From Rhodanobacter sp. (GTDB lineage Bacteria > Pseudomonadota > Gammaproteobacteria > Xanthomonadales > Rhodanobacteraceae): a stretch of 16,616 nt of DNA. Below the pieces are notes generated by a model that was given only the letters and a program-made list of their open reading frames with translations, made no database searches and had not been told where the DNA came from. The position numbers and the translations under genes were made by a program. Location: NCBI GenBank assembly GCA_026193555.1, contig JAPHUU010000059.1, forward strand, positions 1 through 16,616. Reading direction: 5' to 3'. Shown here piece after piece: positions 1 through 7,679 of the stretch. Position 1 is the first letter of the stretch. Each line of letters starts with the position of its first letter.

Positions 1-241
1 CGATGATCACCAGCAGGATGACGGCACCAAGCATGGCGTAGGCAATGCTGGTCACCAGTGGATTGACCAGCATGAAATGGAGGCCCACTCGTGGAAACAG
101 CCAGCCGGCGAAGAATGCCCCCAGGATGCCGATCACGGTGTTTCCGAGCAGCCCGAAGCCGAAGCCGCGCACAATGACGCCCGCGAGCCAGCCGGCGAGG
201 GCGCCCACCAGCAGAATGATGATCAGTTCGGTACCCGTCAT
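1..241 (-). CDS. GlsB/YeaQ/YmgE-family small membrane protein (3' end cut by window)
   Basis: Read on the minus strand from ATG at 241, the frame is open for 80 codons to the window edge, so the C-terminus is missing. It begins MTGTELIIILLVGALAGWLA, then has a glycine-rich second hydrophobic segment (GFGFGLLGNTVIGILGAFFA, residues about 27-46), and later a third (SIAYAMLGAVILLVII). Three short helices with a GFGxxGNxxxGxxGA signature are typical of the GlsB/YeaQ/YmgE family (transglycosylase-associated), small inner-membrane proteins of roughly 80-90 residues linked to stress response; their molecular role is not settled. An AGAGGA ribosome-binding site lies 7 bases before the ATG, which fixes the start. 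The family call is from recognised pattern and is fairly secure; the function is not. Confidence 0.85.
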   Translation of the reverse strand, partial: MTGTELIIILLVGALAGWLAGVIVRGFGFGLLGNTVIGILGAFFAGWLFPRVGLHFMLVNPLVTSIAYAMLGAVILLVII

Positions 242-827
242 TTTGTGATCCTCTGCCACGCGGCGGATGACGTCGAGATGGCGCCACGTGGCCCTGGCAT
301 CGCTCAGGATTGGACTTGCGGTGTGGAGCGGCCGTGATGGATTGGCGACCGGACCCCCGCGCAGGCGCATGAAGTCGTCCCCCGAAAGGGCCGTTTCCCA
401 CGACCACAAGGTGATCCGAGCCTGCACAAAGACCAGCGTCGTGACACATGCGCCGCGGATGCGGATCACGTACCACCACGACAAGACGCCACTGGCGTGG
501 CGTGCAAGGCACTTGTCGGCTTGCGCTTGTCTGATCGATCCGTGGCCGACAATACGTCACCACCGAGTGTCGTTGATATGGACGTCTGGACGTCCATGAA
601 AATGGTGCAATAGATGGCGCCGAAAATTCCGGTGTCAAGGACATTTATTGTTTATTTTCAAGATGATGTACTACCAAAGTCTTATCAAATCAGGTGTCAA
701 AAACGCTTCCTGAAACCGCGCGCACGGATGTAGCCTGTCTGCAGTCGAACACGACGATGAAGCGTCTCGTCGAGGCGGTGGCGATTGCACGACGAGTGCT
801 GATCCAATCAACCAGGGGATGAATGCC
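242..827. other. long intergenic region between the YeaQ-like gene and the porin
   Basis: No convincing gene was seen on either strand in about 580 bases; the frames that stay open have arginine-rich, shadow-like translations. It holds a perfect 20-bp palindrome (578-597), a nested hairpin (479-518: CGACAAG pairs with CTTGTCG, and inside it ACGCCA-c-TGGCGT), and an AT-rich patch at about 640-700 that stands out against GC-rich surroundings and is where I would expect the porin promoter. The octamer GGTGTCAA occurs twice around that patch (631-638 and 693-700). I could not assign -35/-10 boxes with confidence. Confidence 0.5.
578..597. promoter_or_regulatory. perfect 9-2-9 palindrome, candidate operator
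   Basis: ATGGACGTC, a TG spacer, then GACGTCCAT: each arm is the exact reverse complement of the other. It lies about 230 bp before the porin start and about 340 bp before the divergent YeaQ-like gene. Symmetric sites of this size are typical of homodimeric regulators such as TetR or LacI types, but no matching regulator gene lies in the window. Confidence 0.5.
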
Positions 828-2225
828 ATGAAACGAAACACGTTGTTCTGCGCACTGGCTGTTGCCATGGGGTTGGCGGCGACTGCTCCGTCCGCCGTCC
901 ATGCTGCGACCAAACAGAATCAGGTCGAGGCGCTGACCAAACTGGTCGAAAAGCAGCAGCAGCAGCTCAACCAGCAGCAGGCGGATCTGCAGTCTCTGCG
1001 TGACAGCCTGAAGGAGCTGGAGAGCCGGCCGGTAGTCCAGGCGAGCGCGCCGGTGGCGCCGATACCGGCTCCAGCAGTTGTGCCGCCGGTCTTCAGCAGC
1101 GCACCAGGCATGTCGGTCGCGATGCATGGATTCGTCAATGCCAGCGCGTTCAGTCAGAACCGCAGCTTCACTTTCGGCAATGGCACGAACGCCGAATTCC
1201 CGGTACCCGGTTCCAGCGGCTCCCTCAGCGGTGTCGACATACGTAACACACGCTTCTGGTTCGACCTGAGCGGCGCGAAGTTTGCCGGCGACTGGAACGG
1301 GGGCGGCCGGATCGAAATGGACTTCTATGGTGGCTACAACGGCACCGGCGCGTACAGCCAGCAACAGCCGATCCCGCGTCTGCGCCAGGCCTATATGGAC
1401 CTGACAAATCACGAAACCGGCAGCACGGTGCGGATCGGCCAGCAGTGGGATCTGATGTTCCCGATAGACAACGTTACGTCATCGCTCAACAACGTCGCGT
1501 TTCCGCTGGGCTTTGGTACCGGCATGATCGGTTGGCGCTTTCCGGGTGCGGTGTGGATGCAGGATCTCAATCACGGTGGGGCCGGCGCCAAGTGGCGGCT
1601 TGACCTTGGCGCATTCGGGGGCAGCTGGAGTGGCCCGGGCGACAACGTCAACTACCTGACGGGAGGCAATGCCGGGTTCCGTCCGCAGCTTGAAGCAAGA
1701 CTGCATGTGCAGGACAAGAACTGGCTGGCCTACGCCGTGGTGCATTACAGCCAGGTGGATCTCACGGGTGTGGCCGGCACGGCGCCGACACCGCTCAAGA
1801 GCAGCATCACCAGCGAGGGCTTCGAGGTTGGCGGCAGCTGGCATCCGGGTCCCTTGACGTTCAAGGGCAACGTGTACACCGGCAAGGGCCTTGGCCAGCT
1901 GTTCGGTGGCCTGGTCCAGTTCGGCGACATCAAGGAGACGGGCGGCTATCTGCAAGGTGGCTACAAGTTCTCACCCCACTGGAGCGCCAACGCGTTTTAC
2001 GCCTACAGCAAGCCGAACACGAACGACGTGGTGACCTGGCTCGGACATGGGTCAGCCGGGCGTCTGCAGAACCGCCAGGTGGCGCTGAACCTTGAGTACA
2101 GTTCCGGTGCCTACGCGCTGGGTGCGCAGTGGATGCACGACAATCTGGATTACACGACTACCGGCGCCGATCGGAAATCCACCAGCGGCAATCAGTTCAG
2201 CCTGAGCGCGCTGTACCACTTCTGA
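828..2225 (+). CDS. DcaP-like outer-membrane beta-barrel (porin) with N-terminal coiled coil
   Basis: Exported protein of 465 residues. A Sec signal peptide (MKRNTLFCALAVAMGL..., cut predicted after VHA, residue 26) is followed by a Gln/Leu-rich coiled coil (about residues 31-67), a Pro/Ala linker, and a long run of alternating aromatic/polar strands ending in ...SLSALYHF. The terminal Phe is the usual signal for outer-membrane barrel assembly. Coiled coil plus barrel of this size matches the DcaP-type trimeric porins, which carry small anionic solutes; the exact family and substrate are inferred. An in-frame ATG at 819 would add three residues, but AGGGG at 814-818 abuts it and sits 9 bases before 828, so 828 is preferred. 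It stands alone: the upstream gene diverges and hairpins follow. No frameshift was seen. Confidence 0.8.
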   Translation: MKRNTLFCALAVAMGLAATAPSAVHAATKQNQVEALTKLVEKQQQQLNQQQADLQSLRDSLKELESRPVVQASAPVAPIPAPAVVPPVFSSAPGMSVAMHGFVNASAFSQNRSFTFGNGTNAEFPVPGSSGSLSGVDIRNTRFWFDLSGAKFAGDWNGGGRIEMDFYGGYNGTGAYSQQQPIPRLRQAYMDLTNHETGSTVRIGQQWDLMFPIDNVTSSLNNVAFPLGFGTGMIGWRFPGAVWMQDLNHGGAGAKWRLDLGAFGGSWSGPGDNVNYLTGGNAGFRPQLEARLHVQDKNWLAYAVVHYSQVDLTGVAGTAPTPLKSSITSEGFEVGGSWHPGPLTFKGNVYTGKGLGQLFGGLVQFGDIKETGGYLQGGYKFSPHWSANAFYAYSKPNTNDVVTWLGHGSAGRLQNRQVALNLEYSSGAYALGAQWMHDNLDYTTTGADRKSTSGNQFSLSALYHF

Positions 2226-2235
2226 GATCGCGCGA

Positions 2236-2260
2236 GCTTCCGGCAGCGGTTGCCGGAAGC
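2236..2260 (+). terminator. hairpin after the porin gene
   Basis: GCTTCCGGCA (2236-2245), loop GCGGT, TGCCGGAAGC (2251-2260): a perfect 10-bp stem starting 11 bases after the porin stop and followed by the pyrimidine-rich CTTCCTTC. The true T-run of a classical intrinsic terminator is weak, but position and stem strength fit transcript ending. Confidence 0.65.
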
Positions 2261-2271
2261 CTTCCTTCATG

Positions 2272-2301
2272 CAGGAGCAAGGCGAATCCACCTTGCTCCT
2301 G
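2272..2301 (+). terminator. second strong hairpin downstream of the porin
   Basis: CAGGAGCAAGG (2272-2282) pairs perfectly with CCTTGCTCCTG (2291-2301) around an 8-base loop. It lies 11 bases after the first hairpin. It may be a tandem terminator or a 3'-end RNA-stabilising structure; no T-run follows. Confidence 0.45.
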
Positions 2302-2384
2302 TTCCGTCGACATGACCGGTGCCTAATGCCGGCATCCGACGTTCCCGCGTCCGAGGTGTCGAGCAATCATCCTTGGGAACCAGC

Positions 2385-2474
2385 ATGTCGTCATTCGGGA
2401 TCTACCCTATCGGGACGATCGTTCTGATCGGCGGTCTTGGCTATGCGGCGTGGCTGCTGTCCGCGCCTGCATAG
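2385..2474 (+). CDS. probable 29-residue single-pass membrane microprotein
   Basis: ATG at 2385 opens a 29-codon frame ending in TAG at 2472-2474. It starts MSSFGIYPIG, runs through the hydrophobic TIVLIGGLGYAAWLL and ends SAPA. One transmembrane helix with a glycine pair and almost no charge is what short membrane proteins of Proteobacteria look like, and chance frames in GC-rich DNA are seldom so free of Arg and Pro. A weak TTGGGAA lies 6 bases before the start. It follows the porin by about 160 bp and converges on the S9 peptidase. I know no function for it. It resembles small unannotated Xanthomonadales proteins from memory only, so the call needs a homologue search. Confidence 0.45.
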   Translation: MSSFGIYPIGTIVLIGGLGYAAWLLSAPA

Positions 2475-2557
2475 CTCCCATACCCGACGACCTGATCCAC
2501 CGGGCTGACGCCGGATCGGCCAGATGGATGGGCTGACCGTCACCCCGCCGACAGCGA

Positions 2558-4609
2558 TCAGGCTCCCGGAAGATATTTCTCGAACCAGCCCAGCGCGCGC
2601 TGCAGTACATCGCGTTGATGTGCAGGGTCGACGAAGTGGTGACCTTCGTTCGGATACACGATCAATGAGGTCGGTACGCCCTGGGCGCGCAGTGCGTGCC
2701 AGTACTCGAACGACTGCGGCGCCGGGCATTCGGCATCGCGGTCGCCAACCACGATCAGGGTCGGCGTCTGCACCTGCTTGATGAAATTGATCGCCGAGCT
2801 CTTCGCATAGATCGCCGGGTCGTCATACACGCTGGCGCCGAAGAACGGCGGCATCCACTGGTCGATCAGGTTTTCGCCGTAATAGCTCTGCCAGTTGGCG
2901 ATGCCGGCACCGGCCACCACCGCGCGGAAGCGCCGGGTCTGGGTCGGCGCGAACATGCTCATGAAGCCGCCGTAGCTCCAGCCGGTCAGTCCAAGGCGAT
3001 GATCATCCACCGGTGCCAGCTTCTCCACCGCATCGACGCCGGCAAGGATGTCGCGCAGGTCGCCATAGCCGAAATCCCGGCGGTTGGCCTGCACGAACTT
3101 CTCACCCTGACCGAAGCTGCCACGCGGGTTCGGCATGAACACGAAATAGCCCAGTGCCGAAAACGGCACGCTGCCGTAGCCCACGCCCGGCCAGCGGGGG
3201 AGCACCGCACTGGCCGGACCGCCGTGAACGCTGACAATCATCGGATATGACTTCTTCGCGTCGTAGCCGGCCGGATACAGCAGCCAGCCCTGTACGTGGA
3301 ACCCCTCATGGTTCCATTGCACCGACTCGCTGCGCCCCCACGCCGGCTTCAGCGCCGCGTTGAATCGGGTCACCGCGGGCGGCGGTATGTTGCCCAGTGC
3401 GCCGGCATGCACCTCCGGCGCCGCGGCGAAGGAGCTCTGCACAAACGCCAGCTGCCGGTGGTCGCGCGACAGCGAAATCGCCATCGACGCGGTGCCGTCA
3501 CCGATGCTGGCCGGCAGCGCGAAGTAGCGTTGCTGCTGATGCGCATGCTCCGCCGACAGCGTGTAAGCGGCCAGTTCGCTGTGCCCGTCGTGAATCTGGC
3601 TGACCAGCATCGACTGTGGCCCCGTCCAGGTCAGCCACGCCGGGGTGAGCAAGGTGCCCCGTGTGAGATCGGTCGCGCTGCCACCGGTGGCAGCGACAGC
3701 GTAGATGTCACCGCCGGTGGCGCCCTGGTCGCTCATCAGCCCGCCGATGAAGGCAATCCGGCGGGCGTCCGGCGACCAGCGCGGCAGGGCGACCTGCAGT
3801 CCGTGCAGTGACCCGCTGCGCTCGCTGGCCGGATCGACCAGCACCGTGGCCGTGGCTTGAGCGTGCGCCGGCTGGACATACAGCTTGGCGATCCACCAGT
3901 TGTTGTCGCCGGGTGGTCGCGCTGCGGTGTAGGCGATCCGCGAGCCATCCGGCGACCAGTCGAACTCGTAGGCATACATGTCGGCCGGAGTCAGTTCGTG
4001 CAGCGCGCCGCTGGCCACCTCCACGCTGGCGATCCGCTGTATCTCGATGCCGGCCACGCCCACTTCGCCAGCGGCCGGTTTGGCCGCCGCCACCGCACTG
4101 GCACGACGGGTGGCGCCGGGCACATACAGGAAGCCGAGCGACTTGCCGTCGTCGGTCCATTGCAACCCACGGACATAGCCCGACAACCGGGCCAGCCGTG
4201 CCGGTGGCGCGTTGCTGCCGGGGTCGGCCAGGTAGATATCGTTCTGCATTGCCCGAGTGCTGCTCAGGTCGTCGCTGCAATCGGACACGAAGGCCAGATG
4301 GTGTGAGTCAGGTGCCCAGGCGATCCCCGACTCGCCGCAACTGCCGGGTTTGGCGGCGGCGCTCACGCGATGGGGATGACGGCCATCGGCGTCGGCCACT
4401 TCGATCGTCGGCTTGCCTTGGCTCACCACCACCCATGCCAGCTGCCGGCCATCCGGTGACAAGGCCACCGCCTCGACCGGCTGCATCCTGGTCAACTGGC
4501 CCAGCAGGGCCTCGATGCGTGGATCGACGGCCGTTGGCGTGGCATGCACGTTGGAGAACGGGAGGGCGGCCAGCAACAGCAGGCCGGATAAACGCAAAGA
4601 CTTCGGCAT
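2558..4609 (-). CDS. S9-family (prolyl oligopeptidase-like) exported serine peptidase
   Basis: 683 residues from ATG at 4609. Opens with a signal peptide (MPKSLRLSGLLLLAALPFSN, cut predicted after VHA), so it is likely periplasmic. The N-terminal part (about 40-400) has WD40-like propeller repeats with the recurring pattern SPDG/APDS (as in ALSPDGRQLAW, WSPDGSRIAY, WSPDARRIAF). The C-terminal alpha/beta-hydrolase domain has an HGGP oxyanion region, the nucleophile in GWSYGG (Ser545), the acid in VVGDRDAE (Asp625) and the histidine in NEGHHF (His657), giving an intact triad for the dipeptidyl/acylaminoacyl-peptidase group that trims short peptides. The longer open frame (to 4678) would bury the signal peptide, so the internal ATG is preferred. 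It is last in a same-strand run after the patatin and fbp genes, 95 bases below the patatin stop. Confidence 0.92.
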   Translation of the reverse strand: MPKSLRLSGLLLLAALPFSNVHATPTAVDPRIEALLGQLTRMQPVEAVALSPDGRQLAWVVVSQGKPTIEVADADGRHPHRVSAAAKPGSCGESGIAWAPDSHHLAFVSDCSDDLSSTRAMQNDIYLADPGSNAPPARLARLSGYVRGLQWTDDGKSLGFLYVPGATRRASAVAAAKPAAGEVGVAGIEIQRIASVEVASGALHELTPADMYAYEFDWSPDGSRIAYTAARPPGDNNWWIAKLYVQPAHAQATATVLVDPASERSGSLHGLQVALPRWSPDARRIAFIGGLMSDQGATGGDIYAVAATGGSATDLTRGTLLTPAWLTWTGPQSMLVSQIHDGHSELAAYTLSAEHAHQQQRYFALPASIGDGTASMAISLSRDHRQLAFVQSSFAAAPEVHAGALGNIPPPAVTRFNAALKPAWGRSESVQWNHEGFHVQGWLLYPAGYDAKKSYPMIVSVHGGPASAVLPRWPGVGYGSVPFSALGYFVFMPNPRGSFGQGEKFVQANRRDFGYGDLRDILAGVDAVEKLAPVDDHRLGLTGWSYGGFMSMFAPTQTRRFRAVVAGAGIANWQSYYGENLIDQWMPPFFGASVYDDPAIYAKSSAINFIKQVQTPTLIVVGDRDAECPAPQSFEYWHALRAQGVPTSLIVYPNEGHHFVDPAHQRDVLQRALGWFEKYLPGA

Positions 4610-4704
4610 GGGCGAATTCCAGTGGGGAACGTGCACGCTACAGCGTGAGCTTCGCACGCGCCATGTGCGGGAAGGCACGGTCCTCCGCCATGCGCTGTCG
4701 CGCT

Positions 4705-5619
4705 TCAGGGAACGGGCGATGCAGGCGGTCGCCGCGCTGCCGCCATCGCGGCCAGTCCGGCGCGGATCTGCGGGATTGCCGCCAGCGCGGCACGTTCACC
4801 TTCCAGCATCGCCTGGTTCTTCTGCTCGAAATCGGTCGATCCGATAGTGCCCAGTGCGGGCCGGATCACCACGTCGGCGCGAGCCGTTTCCTGCAGCCCG
4901 AGTTGCCGGCCCATGATGCTGATCGACTGCTCCACGATATTCACCATGCCCTGCGGATTGCTGCCGCTGGGTGCGCTCGAGATGTCCACGGCGATCGCGA
5001 AGTCGGCACCGAGCTGGCGTGCTGCATCCACCGGCACTGGGCTGACCACACCGCCATCCACGTAGTGTTTGCCACGGATCTCCACCGGCTCGAACACGCC
5101 GGGAATGCTGCTGGAGGCGCGCACCGCCTGGCCGGTATTGCCGCGGACGAACACCGTGCGCTGCCCATCCTCCAGTCGGGTGGAGACCGCGGCGAACGGC
5201 AGCTTCAATTTCTCGATCGGGTGGTGGTCGACCAGCTGATTGACGTAGTCCTGCAGCGCCGGCCCCTGCACCAGACCACCGGAAAACAGCCGCACGTCGC
5301 GGATCGTGGACTCATCCAGATCGAACGCACGCTGCTGCAGCTGGAATGGATCCATGCCGCTGGCATAGAGCGCGCCGACCACGCTGCCGGCGCTGGTGCC
5401 GGACACCACATCGGGATGGATGCCACTGGCCTCCAGCATCTTGATCACGCCGATGTGCGCAAAGCCCCTGGCGGACCCTCCGCCAAGGGCCAGGCCGATC
5501 TTCAGTTTCACCGGCGTGACCGGCGGGTTCACCGGTGGAGCCGCGGGTTTGCTGACGCCGTGACAGGCGGACAACAGCAACGTGGCGAGTGCAATCAACC
5601 ATCGGCGGTGGGAGGACAT
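4705..5619 (-). CDS. patatin-like phospholipase lipoprotein (RssA-like)
   Basis: 304 residues from ATG at 5619. The N-terminus MSSHRRWLIALATLLLSAC ends in a lipobox (LSAC, Cys19), so the mature protein should be a lipid-anchored envelope protein. A Pro-rich linker leads to the patatin fold: oxyanion loop LALGGGSARG (45-52), nucleophile elbow GTSAG with Ser76, and the dyad aspartate in YVDGG (Asp188), all intact. Patatin domains hydrolyse acyl esters of lipids; the bacterial RssA group is the closest pattern, though most RssA proteins lack a lipoprotein signal. The frame is open further upstream, but that translation is Arg-rich and would hide the lipobox. The Shine-Dalgarno is poor, which leaves the start slightly uncertain. 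It lies between fbp (109 bases upstream) and the S9 peptidase. Confidence 0.9.
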   Translation of the reverse strand: MSSHRRWLIALATLLLSACHGVSKPAAPPVNPPVTPVKLKIGLALGGGSARGFAHIGVIKMLEASGIHPDVVSGTSAGSVVGALYASGMDPFQLQQRAFDLDESTIRDVRLFSGGLVQGPALQDYVNQLVDHHPIEKLKLPFAAVSTRLEDGQRTVFVRGNTGQAVRASSSIPGVFEPVEIRGKHYVDGGVVSPVPVDAARQLGADFAIAVDISSAPSGSNPQGMVNIVEQSISIMGRQLGLQETARADVVIRPALGTIGSTDFEQKNQAMLEGERAALAAIPQIRAGLAAMAAARRPPASPVP

Positions 5620-5728
5620 CAGTAGTAGGGCCCGAATGAAGTGGAACGAGTTTATGCCGCGGTCATGGCGCAGGCGGGGCGAACCCAGGGCGCCGACGTC
5701 GCCGCTGCAGTGCGGGAGAAGCTTGCCG

Positions 5729-6760
5729 TCAGCCCGGCGCCTCGTCCGCGCTCCGGTGATAGTGCGTCGCCAACTCGACTTCACGCCTGGAGCCAAGGAA
5801 CACCGGTACGCGTTGATGCAGTGCGGTCGGCTGCAGCGCCATGATGCGTTCCCGCCCGGTGGTCGCCGCGCCGCCGGCCTGCTCGACGATGAAGGCCATC
5901 GGGTTGGCCTCGTACATCAGCCGCAGCTTGCCGCCCTGCTGGAGGATCTTTGCGTCCAGCGGGTAATAGAACACGCCGCCGCGAGTCACGATCCGATGCA
6001 CGTCGGCCACCATCGAGGCGACCCAGCGCATGTTGAAGTCCTTGCCGCGGGGGCCGTCCTTGCCGGCCAGCAAGTCGCCGATGTAACGCTGCATCGGCGC
6101 CTGCCAGTGGCGCTGGTTGGACATGTTGATCGCGAATTCGGCGGTTTCCGCGGGAATGCGGATGTCGCGCCGGCTCAGCACGAAGCTGCCCACCTCACGG
6201 TCCAGCGTGAACTCGTGGGTGCCGTGGCCGAAGGTCAGCACCAGCACGGTGGCCGGTCCGTAGACCACATAGCCCGCCGCCAGCTGCGCGGTACCGGGCT
6301 GCAGGAAGTCGACCGCCTTCGGCTCGGTCACGCCGTCGGGACAGCGCAACACGGAGAAGATCGTGCCCACCGAGATGTTGACGTCGATGTTCGAACTGCC
6401 GTCCAGCGGATCGAACAACAGCAGGTGGTTGCCCTTGGGGTACATGTCGGGAATCGGCTGCGGATCCTCCATCTCCTCCGAGGCGCAGGCGGCAAGATGG
6501 CCGCCCCAGGCGTTCGCCTCCAGCAGAATCTCGTTGGAGATCACGTCGAGCTTCTTCTGCGCTTCACCCTGGATGTTCATGCTCAGCGCATCCTCGCTGC
6601 CGGCCATGCCGAGTACACCGCCCAGGGCGCCCTTGTTGGTCGCCACCGCGATGCGCTTGCAGGCCCGCGCCACCACCTCGATCAGCAACGACAGCTCGGC
6701 ATTGACGTGGCCGGCGCGGCGTTCCTCGATCATGAACTGGATCAGCGAGACGGGTTTCAT
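5729..6760 (-). CDS. fbp: class I fructose-1,6-bisphosphatase
   Basis: 343 residues, close to the about 332 of the E. coli class I enzyme. Hydrolyses fructose 1,6-bisphosphate to fructose 6-phosphate, the committed cytosolic step of gluconeogenesis, using Mg2+. Signature features are the metal-binding loop [20 protein letters not shown] (Asp117 and Asp120), the early [10 protein letters not shown] motif, and the GGVFYYP substrate-site segment. The start at 6760 ([20 protein letters not shown]) matches the conserved N-terminus; the frame is open to 7171 but that extension looks like shadow sequence. A GGAAA lies about 7 bases before the ATG. It leads a same-strand run with the patatin and S9 genes; 109 bases to the next gene leaves operon membership open. 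Upstream lies decayed DNA. Confidence 0.96.
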   Translation of the reverse strand: MKPVSLIQFMIEERRAGHVNAELSLLIEVVARACKRIAVATNKGALGGVLGMAGSEDALSMNIQGEAQKKLDVISNEILLEANAWGGHLAACASEEMEDPQPIPDMYPKGNHLLLFDPLDGSSNIDVNISVGTIFSVLRCPDGVTEPKAVDFLQPGTAQLAAGYVVYGPATVLVLTFGHGTHEFTLDREVGSFVLSRRDIRIPAETAEFAINMSNQRHWQAPMQRYIGDLLAGKDGPRGKDFNMRWVASMVADVHRIVTRGGVFYYPLDAKILQQGGKLRLMYEANPMAFIVEQAGGAATTGRERIMALQPTALHQRVPVFLGSRREVELATHYHRSADEAPG

Positions 6761-6919
6761 GGTGTTTCCATGGCAGGACGGAACGGGCATTCTCCCGACT
6801 CCGGCTGAACCGCGCCAGCGCAGTTCGCATGACGTCGTCCGCGCCCCGCGCCGCGCTGCTGACAGCACTGCTGGCAGCAGTGGGTGGCCACGCTGCGCCT
6901 CCTCAGTGGAGACAGCGCC

Positions 6920-7220
6920 ATGCGCCACACCGTCTAGTTTCTGATTTCCCCTGGCTTTGCCGATTGGCAGGCAGCCCCGGGTTTGCGCGAGATCCGTTGC
7001 CCCGGCGATTGGCAGGCGCAGGGCGCGCAGGCGGCCTTGCTGAAGATCGAAGCGGTGTCGCCGCCGGTGCTGCGCGAACGCTCCGAGCGGACACGCATCC
7101 ATGCGCCGATCTGGCGCGACCAGCATCAGGCGGCATTTGCCGCGCGGATCGAGCGCCTGCACGCTGAACATGGACGCCTACCTGAAGGTGATGCGCGGCG
7201 ATTACGCCGGCATGGATTAG
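6920..7220 (+). pseudogene. remnant with DJ-1/PfpI-like N-terminus, in-frame stop and frameshift
   Basis: From ATG 6920 the frame reads MRHTV, a TAG at 6935-6937, then [20 protein letters not shown], which resembles the first strand and loop of type-1 glutamine-amidotransferase-like (DJ-1/PfpI) proteins; TGG to TAG would explain the stop. A 12-base direct repeat (6961-6972 and 7006-7017) codes DWQA twice in the same frame, 15 codons apart. The following sequence ([20 protein letters not shown]) is not recognised. Near 7165 the natural-looking frame switches to [18 protein letters not shown] and ends at TAG 7218-7220. DJ-1 proteins are about 180-220 residues and their Cys elbow is absent, so this is at best a fused fragment. 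The family link is tentative; the broken frame is directly visible. Confidence 0.4.
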
Positions 7221-7338
7221 CCGCTGCGGCGTGGCCGGTCATGGCGGAGCCGGCACGTTCGCTCCATGGCGTGCCCGGCTCGGCTACGCTCGCCGGCAAC
7301 AGGTTTGTCCGCAGGCAGTCGAACCACAGGGAGTGCTG

Positions 7339-7665
7339 ATGCTACGACCTGAGCTGCCGCGCTTTTTTTTCCAAACGCCGAGTCGGTGATGGCATTGGCA
7401 CGGCAGCAGGTGCAGGAGCATGCCGGCAGTCGGAGCGTGGACCTCGGCCTGGAGGAGTCGCCGGGCCCGGACAGCACCGCGCGGGAGTCGCTGGCGGATT
7501 TCTCCGCGTGGCTGGGTGCTCGTGACATTCACCCTGCGTGTGGCACGATTGAAGGATGCTGTGCGCCAACTGCTGGAACGCGCGGCATTGCCCCGGCTGC
7601 CGGTATCGGAGCTGGATTTCTTGAGTGTGGAAGAGGCCGCGATGGCGTCGACCGAAGAAGCATAG
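7339..7665 (+). pseudogene. unidentified remnant with two apparent frame changes
   Basis: ATG at 7339 reads MLRPELPRFFF into a run of eight T (7362-7369). In the original frame it soon stops (TGA 7387), but after a one-base shift at the T-run it continues as PNAESVMALARQQVQEHAGS and on to ESLADFSAWLGA, plausible helical protein. Around 7520 the coding character moves frame again, giving VTFTLRVARLKDAVRQLLER and ending EEAAMASTEEA at TAG 7663-7665, just before the DUF885 gene. The last piece could be a separate 47-residue protein from GTG 7522. I recognise no family. Frame changes may be real decay or sequence error in the homopolymer. Confidence 0.3.
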
Positions 7666-7679
7666 GCAAGGGGATCGCT

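Larger units (their letters stand above)
6761..7679. other. decayed region with broken reading frames
   Basis: About 920 bases between fbp and the DUF885 gene contain no intact gene that I can support, but they do not look like a normal intergenic region. Stretches with natural protein-like translations occur in changing frames: 6920-7220 with an in-frame stop and a probable frameshift, and 7339-7665 with two probable frame changes. A long hairpin with one bulge (7247-7281) and an eight-T run (7362-7369) sit between the two remnants. The pattern suggests gene decay, or less likely assembly errors. Confidence 0.55.

Noticed and set aside
640..700. AT-rich patch resembling a promoter before the porin
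   Set aside because: Several TTG- and TAT-like hexamers exist, but none pair well at 16-18 bases, so no promoter boxes were assigned.
757..822. 21-codon frame MKRLVEAVAIARRVLIQSTR... ending in TGA that overlaps ATG 819 before the porin
   Set aside because: No ribosome-binding site and no attenuator-like features; the overlap with the less likely porin start can be chance.
2491..2565. CCTGATC ... GATCAGG pair between the microprotein and the S9 gene
   Set aside because: Seven-base arms over 60 bases apart and partly inside the S9 coding sequence; chance is likely.
3808..5625. 605-codon open frame on the plus strand across the S9 and patatin genes
   Set aside because: Translation is Arg/Pro/His-rich with no domain, and it lies antisense to two genes with intact catalytic motifs; a GC-bias shadow.
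5582..6808. 408-codon plus-strand frame opposite fbp
   Set aside because: Composition (His, Gln, Arg, Val rich) mirrors the antisense of fbp, whose motifs are complete on the minus strand.
7247..7281. Long hairpin GAGCCGGCACG / CGTGCCCGGCTC with one bulged base
   Set aside because: No T-run and no intact gene directly upstream, so it is only noted as part of the decayed region, not called a terminator.
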